Shown piece by piece: positions 10,619-23,525 of a stretch of 64,000 nucleotides of DNA. Position numbers and translations under genes: made by a program. The stretch comes from Meloidogyne chitwoodi (taxonomy: Eukaryota; Nematoda; Chromadorea; Rhabditida; Meloidogynidae). The stretch covers positions 124,001-188,000 of the forward strand of contig JACZZP010000003.1 of the NCBI GenBank assembly GCA_015183035.1. Direction: 5' to 3'. The stretch's first letter is position 1; the number at the start of each line of letters is the position of its first letter. The notes under the pieces are model-generated. The model was not told the DNA's origin, made no database searches, and worked only from the letters and a program-made list of their open reading frames with translations.

Positions 10619-13600
10619 TTAATTATTAATCTTTTCTTCTTTTTCCTCTTCCTGTTTCAAATCATTTTTGGCTGTCATTTTTTCTTCTCCATTACCAATA
10701 ACAGACATCAATTGCATATAATGTTGAAAAAAAGAAGCATTTATTGTTGAAGAAATTTGTTGTTGTTGCTCTATTGAATCAGAGGATATAGAAGTAGCAG
10801 CAGTAGTAGTTGATGGAGGGTAAAACAAGGGAGGAAGAAAAGCATCTAAACTTTATTTTTTATTTCCAAGTTTATTTTCAAGTTGTAAAAATATAAAGTT
10901 AAATTTTCAAGTTTATTATTTTTTTACCGTTAACAAGAAGAGGTGGAAGTGATTGAAAAGCAGAGATTGAAGCAAAAGTAGTTGGAACATTATCACTCTT
11001 TTCTTCAGCCTTTACATTGGAAGAAGTTGACTGTAATAAAGAACCAGCATTAAATGAAGCAAGTGAAGAAATATCAGAAAAATTAAAATGCTAAAAAAAA
11101 TATTTCTTAGTTTAAACTTTAAAAATAACCTGCTGCTGTTTTGGTGTTTCTCCATCACTGCTGCTAATATTTGATTTTGTTGTTCGATTATCTATTGATG
11201 GGGAATATTTATCTCCAATAATAGGAACAAATGAACTACTAGAAGAACGTTGTGGTTGACAAATTGGAGGAGATGTTGTTTTTAATGTTGTAAGAGCAGC
11301 TGGGGAGGACGATGATAATAAAGGCATTACTGGAGCTAAAAATAAAATTTAAAATTAATAAGAGAAAAGAGAAGTTTTGCTCCAAGCTTTATTTACAATT
11401 GTTAATAAATTATTATTTAATATTTTACCTGTAGCATTATCTTCCTGTTGTTGTGAAATATTTAACAAAACATCGTTTGTTTCATTATTTTCATTATTAT
11501 TTGCAGCTGCAGCCATTGCCATTGCAGCAACCAAATAATTATTGTTGTTATCAATATTAGCAGCATTTGCAGCCATTGCTAATAATACTGAATATGGATT
11601 TGAAGCAGCAGCAGAAGCATATGGATGAGGGTGAAGACGACCCTGCTGATCAAGTGAACGTTGAGTTTTTCGTAATTTGGCACGGCGATTCTGAAACCAA
11701 ACTTGTACGCGTGCTTCTGTCAGGTTTACTCTGCTAGCTAAATCTTCTCTGAAATAAATGTAGATTATTTCAAGGTTTGTTTAAAGTTTATTTATACATA
11801 AATGTGAAAATAAAGTTAGTTGTAATTACAATTTTACAATCAAGTTTATTTTATTTTCAAGTTTCGTGTTATACTTCAAGTTTAGATTCAAGTTTGTTTC
11901 TTTTCTATTAATAATCTTCAAGTTTACAATTTTACAATCAAGTTTATTTTCTTTCACAAAAACAGTCTCTTTTATATAATAAGATATTATCCCCCAAATC
12001 AATATATTATTTTTGCTAATTTTATTTATTGCTTTTTTTATCCCTCTCTAATATATTCATTTATTTCATAAAATAAGCGGCAACAACAGGTGCCAGTTGC
12101 CTACTTCCCGTTTTTCATCGTAAAACGAAGGAAAAAAACATTAATAATGCCGACAATTCTAAAAACCTATTTTCTCTTCTTTTATATATTCAACTAATTG
12201 CAATTTGCAATTGTGTGTGTCCTTAAAAAATTTACTCGTTAAAAATTGTGTTTATTATTATTATGCTTTTTAAAAGAAAAATACCGAAAAATTCTCTCCT
12301 TTTTAAATTTTTAAGAATTTTTACACCCAATCTAATAATTGCTCCAATTATAGTGTCAATTTTCTTTTTATAAAAAAGGGGAAAATTGGTTAATTAATTT
12401 TAGGAAAAATATTAATTTAAAATATAATTTTTTTTAAATTGATGGATGGTCTCAAAAACTAATTTAATATTTAAAAGCTTTTTTTTGGAGAAATTTTGCC
12501 ATATATTTTTTAAATTTTTAATTAGCTTGTTTATGACATGAGAGAAAGAAAAATGATTTAATTTGACATTTTTGAAAAAAAAATAAATATTTTTTATTTT
12601 TTAGATTGAATTTAGATAATATGCATTTAAAATTAATTATTTTTGCATTTGATTAAGATAGAATTAAAAATTAAATTTTGGGATTTGAATAATAAAATAA
12701 TAATTATTTAAATAAGAAATGAGGGTTATTTTATTTAATGCTTTGCTTCAAGTTTATGTTTTTTTCCAAGTTTAATTTTTTAATAGGTTTTAATTCAAGT
12801 TTTATCCAATCAAGTTTTAATTTCATGTTTTGCTTTAAGTTTAAATTTAAGTTTAATTTCATGTTTTGCTTTAAGTCTAATTTTTTTCTTAATGTTTAAT
12901 TTTTATTATTTGCTTCAAGTTTTATTTTATTTCTTTCTTCAAGTTTATTTTTTTAATTAATAAATATTCATAGCCATTTGCTTTATAAGATTATAAATGT
13001 GAGTGTGTTTTTGCTGCAAATTGTTGCTCTCTCAATAATTTTATAATATTAAAAATAGTTAATGGCAATTTTAATGCATTTCCTTTTTTCATCATAAAAA
13101 AGGAACGAATTAACTAACCATTAACTACCTTTTTTAAATTTATTTATTTATTTATTTATTACTTATTTGTTTAGGAAGTGCGGTCCGCCGCTATAACAAA
13201 AAAAGAAAGAACCTAAAATTGGTAAAATATGTCTTTTAAAACAATTTTTTTATATACTTCCCGCATAAACCAATTTAAAAAAGGTTTTTTAAATTGATAA
13301 ATTTGTTTTGTTTATTATTTGTCTCCCGCAAGGAGTGTTTTTAGCAAATGGACGTTTCAACGCAAGCCTCATAACTCAAGAAAGAAAAGACAGATTAAAA
13401 TACTTTTGATACCATTCGATAGAGAATTAAATTTACTATAAAATAGAAAAAATTCAAAATTTTAAATAGATGAGAAAAAAAGTTGTAGTCAAAAAACCAC
13501 TGAGGATGTTCAAAAAATCCACTTTTTAACTTCCAACAATTTTGTAAATTTATTTAGAAAAATTATTTTTAAATATTACATAGTCCATTCATTTTTCTAT

Positions 13601-16600
13601 CGAAAGATATCAAAAGTATTTTATTAATTTAATCTAATCCTGAGTTATAAAGCTAAAACTAAAGTCATTTTACACACGCAACTACTAAACCCCTTACATT
13701 TAAAAAGAGCAAAAAAAACTTTTTTTTATTTTATTTTCCCACTTCCTGTATACAGGTTTTCCCCATCCATCCCTCTTTCGGTAAATAAATAAAGACAAAT
13801 GTTAAAATAGAGTTTCCGGCGCCATTCCCTTAATTTAAAGAAAAAAGAGGAAAAGGCGACTACTATATTAAGGAAAAAATTGAAGAAAATTGTTTTTGGG
13901 CCTGAGGGCAATTAGCTGCTTAAATATTTATTTTGATTGCCAAAAATAAATATTTTGCCGCCACTTTATATTTTATATTTGCGCGCAATATTTAAAGAAA
14001 TATTATGTAGGTAAATTTGGTAAATAAAAATAAAAAGTTGGACGATATAATTGCTTGGAAAAATTAATTTTCACATCCAAAATGATTGGAGGATTAAATT
14101 TAAGGTTATTAGAATTTAAAATAAATTTTGTGAAAATATTTAAGAAAAAGAGAGACGTTAGAGACAAAGTAACTTGACATGATAAAAATAAAAATAACTC
14201 TGAAAAAAAATATTAAATAGAGGAAAATATAACCATTCGATAGCTAATTAAATTTGCTACAAAATAATAAAAAAATCAAAATTTAAGATAAAATGACAAA
14301 AAAGTTATAGGCGAAAAACCAACAATTTTTCACATTTTTGAAAGTTTTTTAAATACAACTTTTTTAGAAAGTAACTTAAAATTTTGAATTTTTGTTATTT
14401 TCAAGTCTATTCAATTATCTATTGAATTGTATCAAAAGTATTTTAATCTGATAAATATTTGCAGAGTTATAAAGCAAAACTTTTAAGCGTCAGTTAACTG
14501 AACCACAAAAAAAGTTTACATATTTTCCGGAAAAGAAAATTAGAGAAAAGAAAAATAGTGCAGAAAAGTAAGAGAATTACAGTAATAAATAAAGCAATAA
14601 AAAAGAGAAAAAAGTTTTAAATTATTAAAGGAGAGATTTATTATTTTATTTTGAGTTTTTTTAATAAAGCCTAATTTTAATTATTAATTTATATAAGAAA
14701 TTATTTTTAATTATAAAATACCTGGTGTAAATATCCGGATACATATGTACGATGAATGTTTTCTCCTAAAATTAAAAAATAATGTTTAATATTTTTTTAT
14801 TTTAAAAAATTCAAGGTCGGTTCAATGCAACACTTAAAATTTCAACACTGAACCGACCAAAATATTTTTTAATTAATTTTTACCATCTCTTCTAATTGGT
14901 TAGAAGTAAAGGTAGTTCGATAACGCCGTTGTTTTCGTTTTCCACCACAACTACGTCCACTACCACCACCACCGCCACTACCACCTCCTTCGTCTCCTCC
15001 TCCACCACTACCACAGGCATTAATTAAAGAATTATTATTATCTTCATTAGGCCAATCCAAAAATGTTTTAGAATTATTTGCAATATTATTTTGATCAATT
15101 TGAGAATTTTCAGAAGATTTTATTTGATTAAAATGCTCAAAAGATGCTCTCGCATTTTTTCTTTTTGATGGAGGTGAATAAGGATCTAAAGAAATATTAT
15201 TAATTAAATTAAATATATTATAATTTTACCTTTGTCTTCAATTTCATCCAAGTCTGTTTTGAACATTTTGTCTCCACTAATATCACTCTAAAATTAAAAA
15301 AAATTAAAATAAAAATCTAGAAGAAAATGGCCGGTTCAGTGCTAGCGTTATAACTTTAGAACAAATCAACCTTTTTATTTACTTTTGATATCAATCGATA
15401 GAGAATTAAATTTTCTATAAAATAGCAAAAAATCAAATTTTAATATTAAAATAAAAAAAAGTTATGGTTAAAAATGTTTAAAAATAACCAAAAAATTGTG
15501 TTTTTTGGCAACAAAACTTTAAGTAAACCTATATTTTTGCTTTAAATTGTGTTTTATAGCAAATTAAATTCTCTATCAATTGATACCAAAATTAATTTAA
15601 AATACCCATTTTATCAATAATTATAGACTTAGAACTGAACTGTCCAAAATATAAAATTAAACCATTTGAGGAGATGAAACTAAAGAAGAATTTTCAGCCA
15701 AATTATTATTATCAGATAATAAAATTTTTTGTTCTTCTTCAAAATGTTTTTGTAAAATTTGTGAAGAATTATTTGAAAATATTGTTGTTGAAGGAATAAA
15801 AAGATTATTAAAAATATCTTGTTGTTGTTGTGAATTTAAAAATTCTCCGCCTGTTGTCGTTGTTGGAAACATTGAATAAAATGTTGAAGAAGGTTGTTTT
15901 AGTAGAGAATCTATTAAATTTAAAAAGAAGTTAAATTTAAAAAATTAATTTTTAAAAATGGTCGGTTCAGTGCCAAACTTTTTTCAAAAGAATTCAAAAA
16001 TTTTTGAAAATTTGAAAAAAAATTTACCAGTCTGTCCATTTGCTGCTGCAGAAGCAAAAAAAGCTAACGCCTGTTCAGCACTTGCAGCAGAAGAAAAAAA
16101 TGGCTGTTGTGAACAACTTGCTTCAACAAAATTTAAATTATTATTATTATTATTGCAAATTAAATTAGAAGCTTGTTGTTGTTGTTCTGAAAAATTTGTT
16201 AAAAATTGTTGTTGTAATTGACAAAACATTTGTTGTAATTGTTGTTGTTGTGATTGTTCCGAAATGAGAAGATTTTCGTTTGTTGACGTTTTGAAGGATT
16301 GGGCATTTTGATCAGTTGATTGCTTGAAAAATATATTTTGTTAGATATTTTTATATTTTGGACATTTTGAATATTTGACATTATGAAATAAAAAAATTTA
16401 ATTAAAATCCTTTTTTAAGGAGGCGCGGACGCTTCAGTTCCTTACATATAACTTTCTGTTAAATTAACCGATTAAAATAATTCTAGTATCATTCGATAGC
16501 TAATTTAATTTGCTATAAAATACCAAAAAATGATAATTTTAGATAAACTGACAAAAAAGTTACAAGCAAAAACCTTCAAAAAATGTTACTTTTTTAACTC

Positions 16601-16955
16601 AAACTTTTTTACAAATAAACTAAAAAAAATTTAATTTTATTTTATACAAAATTAAAGTATCTCTATCACTCGATTAATTCCAAAATTATATAAAAATTGG
16701 TTAATTATTTCTAAAGTTACTATAAAATATTTAAACATAGGTTGGTGGGGTTCAACAATTTGCTTCAAGTTTAATTAAATTTAAAAAAAATTCCAACTTG
16801 TTTATTAGGCAAAACTTGAAGCTTTGATGAATGTTCTACAATATTTGCTACCATTTTTTCTTTTTTTACAATTTTATTTTGCTGCCCAATAATGGCTAAA
16901 GAAGAAGAAGAAGAGGTTGACGGCGATTGCGCCGATTTTGTTGACGGCGTCGTTG
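10619..16955 (-). CDS. Paired-like (Q50) homeodomain transcription factor, 5' end unresolved
   Basis: DNA-binding developmental regulator acting in the nucleus. The homeodomain is split over three exons: [15 protein letters not shown] (ends 14884), [15 protein letters not shown] (14722-14765) and [20 protein letters not shown] (starts 11748). The recognition helix has WFQNRRAK with Gln50. YPDIYTRE and [16 protein letters not shown] are typical of the aristaless/Arx/Phox2 (alr-1, ceh-17) branch; I cannot choose among them. Other exons include 15287 to about 15232, 15663-15910, 16028-16322 and 16798-16955 upstream, and four downstream exons to the TAA at 10619. Flanks are Gln, Asn, Ala, Ser and Gly homopolymers. 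Exon 16798-16955 opens after CAG with no ATG until ATGGTAGCAAAT, so a 5' exon is probably missing or a spliced leader is added. The 2,973-bp intron 11749-14721 is unusually long here. Confidence 0.85.
13348..13665. repeat. Fold-back repeat, family A, in the long homeobox intron
   Basis: Left arm GGACGTTTCAACGCAAGCC, then CATTCGATAGAGAATTAAA; right arm has TTTCTATCGAAAGATATC and CCTGAGTTATAAAGC. The arms are reverse complements with scattered mismatches. Confidence 0.75.
14150..14505. repeat. Fold-back repeat, family A, diverged
   Basis: Left arm ACCATTCGATAGCTAATTAA near 14231; right arm CAATTATCTATTGAATTGTA near 14410, followed by GAGTTATAAAGC. The outer ends are weak, and the copy lies in the long homeobox intron. 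Confidence 0.6.
14815..14860. repeat. Minimal family-A palindrome inside a homeobox intron
   Basis: AGGTCGGTTCAATG and CACTGAACCGACC face each other across about 20 bp. Only the outer arms of family A remain. The copy sits in the 118-bp intron 14766-14883 that divides the homeodomain. Confidence 0.7.
15328..15648. repeat. Fold-back repeat, family A, filling a homeobox intron
   Basis: Left arm GGCCGGTTCAGTGCTAGCG, then CAATCGATAGAGAATTAAA; right arm AAATTCTCTATCAATTGATA and AGAACTGAACTGTCC. It takes up most of the 375-bp intron 15288-15662. The next intron (15911-16027) also carries an outer-arm fragment, GGTCGGTTCAGTGCC, at 15959. Confidence 0.8.
16427..16735. repeat. Fold-back repeat, family A, in the first visible homeobox intron
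   Basis: Left arm GCGGACGCTTCAGTTCC and CATTCGATAGCTAATTTAAT; right arm is weaker (AAGTATCTCTATCACTCGAT). It lies in intron 16323-16797. Confidence 0.65.
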
Positions 16956-17424
16956 CTGTTTTTTAAATTAAATTAATAGAAAAAAAAGAAAAAGCAAATA
17001 AATATATTTAATTAAGTAAAATTAATAATTCTAAAAATTAAAAAATAATTAATTAATTTTCCAATTTTTTGGCATTTTGAATTTTTGACACTTTGACAAA
17101 AAAAAAATAAAAATTGATTTTTATTCTCTTAAATAAATTATTTAATATTATTTATTTTTTTTAATTATTTAAATTCTTTTTTTTTTTTATATCGTTTTGA
17201 CTTAAACACGCAAAAAAAAATAAAGTGCATTAATTAAAAAAAAATTAATGTTTCGCTTAAGGTTGTGTAGTAATAATAATAATATTTTTTTACAATTCAT
17301 TTAATTTCATCATTAACTTAATGCATATTTTATTTTTAAATAAATAAAAAAAAATTTTTTTTTATTTATTTAATTTTCTGATAACGTCAATTTATTTTTT
17401 TTTAAATATTAAATAAAAAAAATA

Positions 17425-17675
17425 AAAGGTCACTTCAGTGCCAGCCTTATAACTCGGCAAAAAGTAAAGATATAAAAATACTTTTGATATCAATTAATAG
17501 ATAATTTAAATAGCTACAAAATTAAAAAAATAAAATTTTTAGATTTAGTTAAAAAAAAAGTTAGAGTCAAAAAAGCAAGCATTTTTTATGTTTTTTGACC
17601 TCAACTTTTTCTATACAAATAAAAATTTTTTTTTTTTTAATTTAATTAATTTTGTAGCAAAGTAAATTCTCTGTT
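17425..17675. repeat. Fold-back repeat, family A, right end degraded
   Basis: Left arm AGGTCACTTCAGTGCCAGCC then TTATAACTCGG; the right arm is reduced to AAGTAAATTCTCTGTTAAAT. Confidence 0.65.
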
Positions 17676-18907
17676 AAATAAGAATTTTAGAAAAATAAGA
17701 ATTTTAGAAAAATAATAAATTAGAAAAATAAATAAAAAATAAAAAATGATAAAGGTCTAGTCTATGTAAAATAAATTAAAAAATAAAAATAATAATAAAT
17801 TAGAAAATTATGAATTAAAACTAATTAGTGTAAAATAAAATTTATTAAAAATAAAAATGTCGTGCCAAATTTATGCAAAATAAAATAAAAAGAAGAGAAG
17901 CATTAATTGTTTTTATTGACGCAATTAGTGAAGAAAAATAAAGGTGAGAATATTAATTGATATATTTAAATACTCGTATATATATGTATATGTTTTTAAA
18001 TATTCAAAACTTTTAAAACTTTGTGTTTTTTGATAAACAAACAAAACAAAACTTTATAAAATACAAAAAAATCAGAATTTTAAAGTTTATTCAAAATCAG
18101 AATGTTTTAGTCAAAACATCTATAAAACACAATTAAAAAATCAGAATTTCAAACATAGTTTTTTTGTAAACAAAACAAATTTATTATAAAACACAAAAAA
18201 TCAGAATTTAATAATTTGAGGGAAAGAAAAAAATAATAATTTTTTATAAAATTATATATAAATTTATATAAAAATTAATGAGCGAAAAAAATAATTTTTA
18301 AATGACCAATTTATATTTATTTTTTTTTAAAAAGCAGCTTTTCCTTGCCAAATAAAAAAGCTTCCCGCCGTTTAAAAAACTTTTCTTTTTTTTTAATAAA
18401 TTAGTAATATAAGCAAAAATAAAAAAATTATTTAGAGAAAAAATGTGTAATTATTTATTTTACTTAATTATTTTTAAAAAATAAAAATTAATTGTGAAAA
18501 TAAAATATATTTTTATTTATTTATTTTTAAAAAAAATTTAAGGAATTTAAAAAATGAGTACTTTTAAAAAATAAATATTTATTTACCTCGTTTGTTTAAA
18601 AAAAAAAACAAATAATAAATTTGATTAATAGGATTTTATTTTTACTCTTTGAATTCCTCTAAACAAGGCGGAGCTTATTACAAAAAAGAAAGAAAAGAAA
18701 ATGGTAGAAAATTAAAAATGAAAAAAAAAATGGGCGTGACGCGCTGCTTACTACTTAAAAATAAACATTTTTCTAATTAGATTTTTTTTTAATAAAAATT
18801 TAATAAACTTTTAAAATAATTAAAAAAAAAAGAATATTAAAATTTGTTTAAAATTAAAAAAAAAAAAAATTAATTTAAAATAAATAAATAAACATTTTGT
18901 AAATAAG

Positions 18908-19225
18908 CGGTCGTTTCATTGCTAACCTTAAAACTTTTGAGTAAATTATCAGATAAAAATAAATTAAGTATAATTCGATAGATAATTTAATTTTATACAA
19001 AATAATCAAAAATTTAAAATTTCTGAATAAAGTTAAGTTTAAAAAAACATTTAAAAATAAGCAAAATTGTTAATTTTTTGTCTTCAACTTTTTATCATTT
19101 TATCTAAAATTTTAATTTTTAATTAATTTTATTGTAAATTTAATTATCTATCGAATTATACAAAATTTATTTTAATCTGATAATCCAATCAAAAGTTTCA
19201 AGTCTAGAACCGAAACGTCTGCTTT
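18908..19225. repeat. Fold-back repeat, family A, complete
   Basis: Left arm GCGGTCGTTTCATTGCTAACC with ATTCGATAGATAATTTAATT split across the arm; right arm AATTATCTATCGAATTATAC and GAACCGAAACGTCTGC. Confidence 0.75.
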
Positions 19226-19564
19226 ACTTAATAATTAAATATAAAGGAAATTTAAAAAAAATTAATTTAAAAATTAGTAAAATAAATTATCCCACACTTA
19301 TATATTTACCTAGAAATATAAAAAAAAATTATTTTTCAAAAATAAGTACAATAAAAAAAATTTAAAAGAGAGGATAGAAGCAGCGCTCACTTACTATTTA
19401 CGTAACCTAATCTCTTCTCTATTTTCTCTCTTTTTTATGCATTAATGATTTTATTTTTTTTATTGGTCATTTTTTAATTGGTGTAATAGTAAATAAAAAA
19501 AAAATAAAAAAATAAAAAAATTTTTTTTTAATAAAGTAGAAGTAAGGGAACGAGGGTAGTCGAA

Positions 19565-19890
19565 AGAGCATACATCAGACGCCAAGTTTTATAACTTTTT
19601 AATAAATTATTCAATTTAAACAAACTTGGTATTATTCGATTAAGCAAAGAATTAGTTACAAAGTTATAGGAATAAAAAAATTAAAAAAAATTTTTTACAA
19701 AAATAAATTCAAAAAACTTGCAAAATGATAAATTTTAAGAGTTTTTTGACCAAAAAATTTAGGCATTCAATTTCTAAAAATATTTATTTTAAAAAATATT
19801 GTAGTAGATTTAATTCTCTATTGAATGATAAACAAAAGAATTAAAAAAATTTTTAGTATTAATCAAAAGTTATGGACTTTAAAAGTTGAA
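19565..19890. repeat. Fold-back repeat, family A, diverged
   Basis: AGACGCCAAGTTTTATAAC and GGTATTATTCGATTAAGCA on the left; AATTCTCTATTGAATGATA on the right, then AGTTATGGACTT. Confidence 0.6.
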
Positions 19891-20914
19891 GTTTTTTGGT
19901 AGAAGTTAGAGAAAAAGTAGAGAAAGAGATGAAAGAAGAGAGTTTATCTAATTTTTTAAATATGCAAAATTTTGATTTAAATTTTTTAATATTCTGAATG
20001 TTTTTAATAAAATTCTGATTTGTGTGTTTTAATAAAATTCTGAATGTTTTAATAAAATTCTGATTTGTGTGTTTTACAGTGTTTAAATAAAATTCTGATT
20101 GTAAATAAATCTGTGTTTAAAATATTTCTAATAAATTAAAGTATTTATAAAAAATAAAATATATATTAAATAATCCCATTTAAAGTTATGTCATTAAATT
20201 GAAAAAAAAAATGAGCTGAAAAAAAAAATTGTTTATATATTAAAAAATAAATAAGAAGATATTAAAAAAAAAAAAAATTTTAAGAACATAAAAATAAAGA
20301 AAAAATAAAATAAATATTATTATTAATTTTGAGACAATTAAGTTAATTAAAATAAATAAAATAAATTAACTATTTAAAAATGATATATATGATTTTTAAC
20401 CTTAGCTAAAAAGAAAAAAATTATATGTGGGCGTAAATAATAAAATAAAATAAAAAAAAATATTATTTAAAAATAAATAATATTTTTAAAAATTAAAAAA
20501 ATAATAAAATTAATATAATTTTAATTTTTAAAAATTAAAAAATATAGTAACAATAATTATTATTAAAAATAAATAAATAAATTATATAAAACACCCCTTA
20601 GGCGCGCGCGCAGCGTGTGTGTGTTGTAAGAGTAATTTATTTTTTTAAAGTCAATGCAACACTTTAAAAAAAAAGGAGGTATATATATATTTTATTAAAA
20701 CAATAAATAAATATATTTTTGCCTTTTATGGATAAAAAAAAAATAATAAATTATCCCCAAAAATTATTATTGGCCTGAGGGTAAATATTACTATTATTTT
20801 ATAAAGGATTTTTTGAAGCTCAAAAAAACTAATTTTAAAAAACAATTATTATTTTTTTTAAAAAGAAACAACACCTGTCTAAAATTAAAAAAAAAATCCC
20901 CAAATTTTTAAACA

Positions 20915-21237
20915 AAGGTCGGTTCAGTGCCAGAGCCATAACACACGAGTAAATAGACCGATTAAAACAATTTTGGTATCAAACGATAGATAATTTAATT
21001 TACTATATATTAAAATATAAAAAAATTTTTTAAAATTTTAATTAAAATTTTAAAAAATTTATCAACAAAAAGATTGACACAAAGTAACAAAATTTCTATT
21101 TTTTGGTCAAAATAAATTTTAAAAAATTAAAAATAAATTTAGAAAACAAAAAATTTAAATTTTCTATCGTTTGGTATTTTTCTCAATCAAAAAACAAAAA
21201 AAAAAAGTCTCAATTTATTCAAAGGCAATGAACTGAC
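20915..21237. repeat. Fold-back repeat, family A, complete
   Basis: The best-kept outer ends in the desert: AAGGTCGGTTCAGTGCC on the left and GGCAATGAACTGACCTT on the right. The inner arms are CAAACGATAGATAATTTAAT and AAATTTTCTATCGTTTGGTA. Confidence 0.8.
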
Positions 21238-21756
21238 CTTCTACAAAGAGACCCAATCTCTTGACCTTAATTGAATAAAATATAAACTTCTCAAGCCACA
21301 AGCTAAAAACACAAACACAAATATTTATTTATTTTTTTATTATTATATTTTGTTGCCTCAATTAAAAAAAATAAATAAATTTATTATCCTCAAAAATTAT
21401 AAATTTTATTTATTTTTTTAAAAGGTCTCAATTTCTTTGTTTTTTATTTTTTTTTATTATTTTAGGGGGCACGTGTAAAGAAAAAAAAGTTTTTATTGCC
21501 TCAAACTATATAAATATAATTATTATTTAATTATCCGAATCTTTTTTTTTTAAAAAATTATCTCAGCTAAAAAAATAAATATTAATTTTTTTATCTTTAT
21601 CCTTCCAAAGCATTTTTTATTCTTTTCTTTTTTTTTTATTGTGACGTTAAAACATAATAATAATTTATGAAGCCAATATTTAATTATTTTTTCCAACTAA
21701 TAAATTTAATTAATCTTTTTTAATTTTTAGTTGTAAAAAGACAAGTTTGTAAAAAA

Positions 21757-21965
21757 ATGTTGTAAAAAAAGTTTCAAAAATACAATTAAAAAAAGTTGTA
21801 AAAAAAAGTTTCAAAAATACAATTAAAAAAAGTTGTAAAAAAAAGTTTCAAAAATACAATTAAAAAAAGTTGTAAAAAAAAGTTTCAAAAATACAATTAA
21901 AAAAAGTTGTAAAAAAAAGTTTCAAAAATACAATTAAAAAAAGTTGTAAAAAAAAGTTACAAGTT
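21757..21965. repeat. Tandem repeat, 37-bp unit, about 5-6 copies
   Basis: The unit contains GTTGTAAAAAAAAGTTTC and AAAAATACAATTAAAAAAA. Copies are almost identical, which suggests recent expansion. No coding capacity. Confidence 0.9.
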
Positions 21966-22012
21966 TGTAAAAGTTTATTTATTTACATTACACACAATTT
22001 TTATAAAAAAAA

Positions 22013-22110
22013 ATATGGCCAGTTGAGTGCCATCACTTAAAACTTTATAATGGATTATCCGTTTTTAATAATTTTGATACCATTCGATAGAAAATTAAAA
22101 AAAATACAAA
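22013..22110. repeat. Partial fold-back repeat, family A (left arm)
   Basis: ATGGCCAGTTGAGTGCCATC followed by GATACCATTCGATAGAAAAT; no right arm found. Confidence 0.55.
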
Positions 22111-23282
22111 AATAAATTGGTTAAAAAAATAGAGTAATTAAAAAAAAATTTAATTAATTTTTTTAGTAAATTAATTTTTTAATAATAAATAAATCTTGAG
22201 TCAAAATAAATCTTTCATCTCAAAAAAAATTAAGCCCTTTTTGCGTCAAATTAAATTTTTTTTCTTTGAATGCGCCAAGTAAAATTAAAAAAAAAAAGAT
22301 AATAATAAAAAAAACACAAAAATAAAGAAAAAATTAGTTCAAAAAAAAAATAAAATAATTATTTTTTAAAATTAATTTGTTTATTTATATAAATATTTTT
22401 AAAATATATATTTACATTTCTTTTAGGAGATTTAAAAAATTAAAATTAAAAAGAAAACAAAATAAAAATAATATTTTTATTTATTTAAAACAAAAAAATA
22501 GTTATAAAGCTTAGGGCAAAAATTATATATTTTTTTTAATACCTGCGGTGAATTAAAAAAAAACAAAACAAGAAAAGAAAAGAAATTTCTAGGATTTAAT
22601 TTTTTCTTAAAAAATTAAATAAATACAAAAAATACCGACAAAAAAAAACACAAAAATTATATTATTTGTTTGCGGCAATATAGGTAAATTAAAAAGAAAA
22701 TAAAGTGAGCGATAAATAAGCAAAAAAAATTAAATTAATTAATTAATTAAAAAATTATTTAAATAAAAATATATATATTAGAGTATCCAATTATTAGTTA
22801 ATAAATAAATAAAAGTGTTAAAATTAATTAATTAAATAAATAAAATGTCTTCTTTTTCAGTCTCTTATTAACAAAATTGTTTTTTAAAAAAAAAAGAGCT
22901 AATAATAATAGATAGGTAAAAAAAAAAGACATCTTTTATTAATAAATATCAATAAGCAAATATATATATTTATTTATTTGCAATAATAAAATAATTGTTT
23001 ATTATCTCGCGCACATTTTGGGGGAGAGTTTGAAAAGAAAAAAATTTAATTAGGCCAAAATCAGTAAATAATATTAAAAAAAAAAGATTTAAAAATAATA
23101 TATAGGTATATATTTAATTATTAAAAATAAAAAAAGAAAAGAAGAGAGAATCTCTATAATAATATAAATTTAATAAAAATTATTCATGCATTTTTTACCT
23201 ATAAAAATAGTATACAAATATAGTAATTATAATTAAATGTAAAGTGGTCGTTTCAGTGCAAAAAAAAAAATAAATAAAAGTT

Positions 23283-23525
23283 AATAAAAATTAAAAACTT
23301 TCCGGAAGAAAAATACAAAAAAGATAAGTAAAAGTTAAAACCTTCCGGAAGAAAAATACAAAAAAGATAAGTAAAAGTTAAAACCTTCCGGAAGAAAAAT
23401 ACAAAAAAGATAAGTAAAAGTTAAAACCTTCCGGAAGAAAAATACAAAAAAGATAAGTAAAAGTTAAAACCTTCCGGAAGAAAAATACAAAAAAGAGAAG
23501 TAAAAGTTAAAACTTTCCGGAAAAC
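23283..23525. repeat. Tandem repeat, 43-bp unit with CCTTCCGGAAG core, about 5.5 copies
   Basis: Unit starts are spaced exactly 43 bp (23341, 23384, 23427, 23470, 23513). The unit has AACCTTCCGGAAGAAAAA and TACAAAAAAGATAAGTAAAA. A family-A left end, GGTCGTTTCAGTGC, lies just upstream at 23247. Confidence 0.9.

Noticed and set aside
15958..16221. Plus-strand 87-residue Cys/Ala/Leu-rich frame
   Set aside because: Antisense to Gln/Asn-coding exons of the homeobox gene; Cys runs come from the complement of CAA codons.
21757..23525. Regular repeats that might suggest a CRISPR array
   Set aside because: Units are contiguous without unique spacers, no cas genes are present, and the DNA is clearly eukaryotic.
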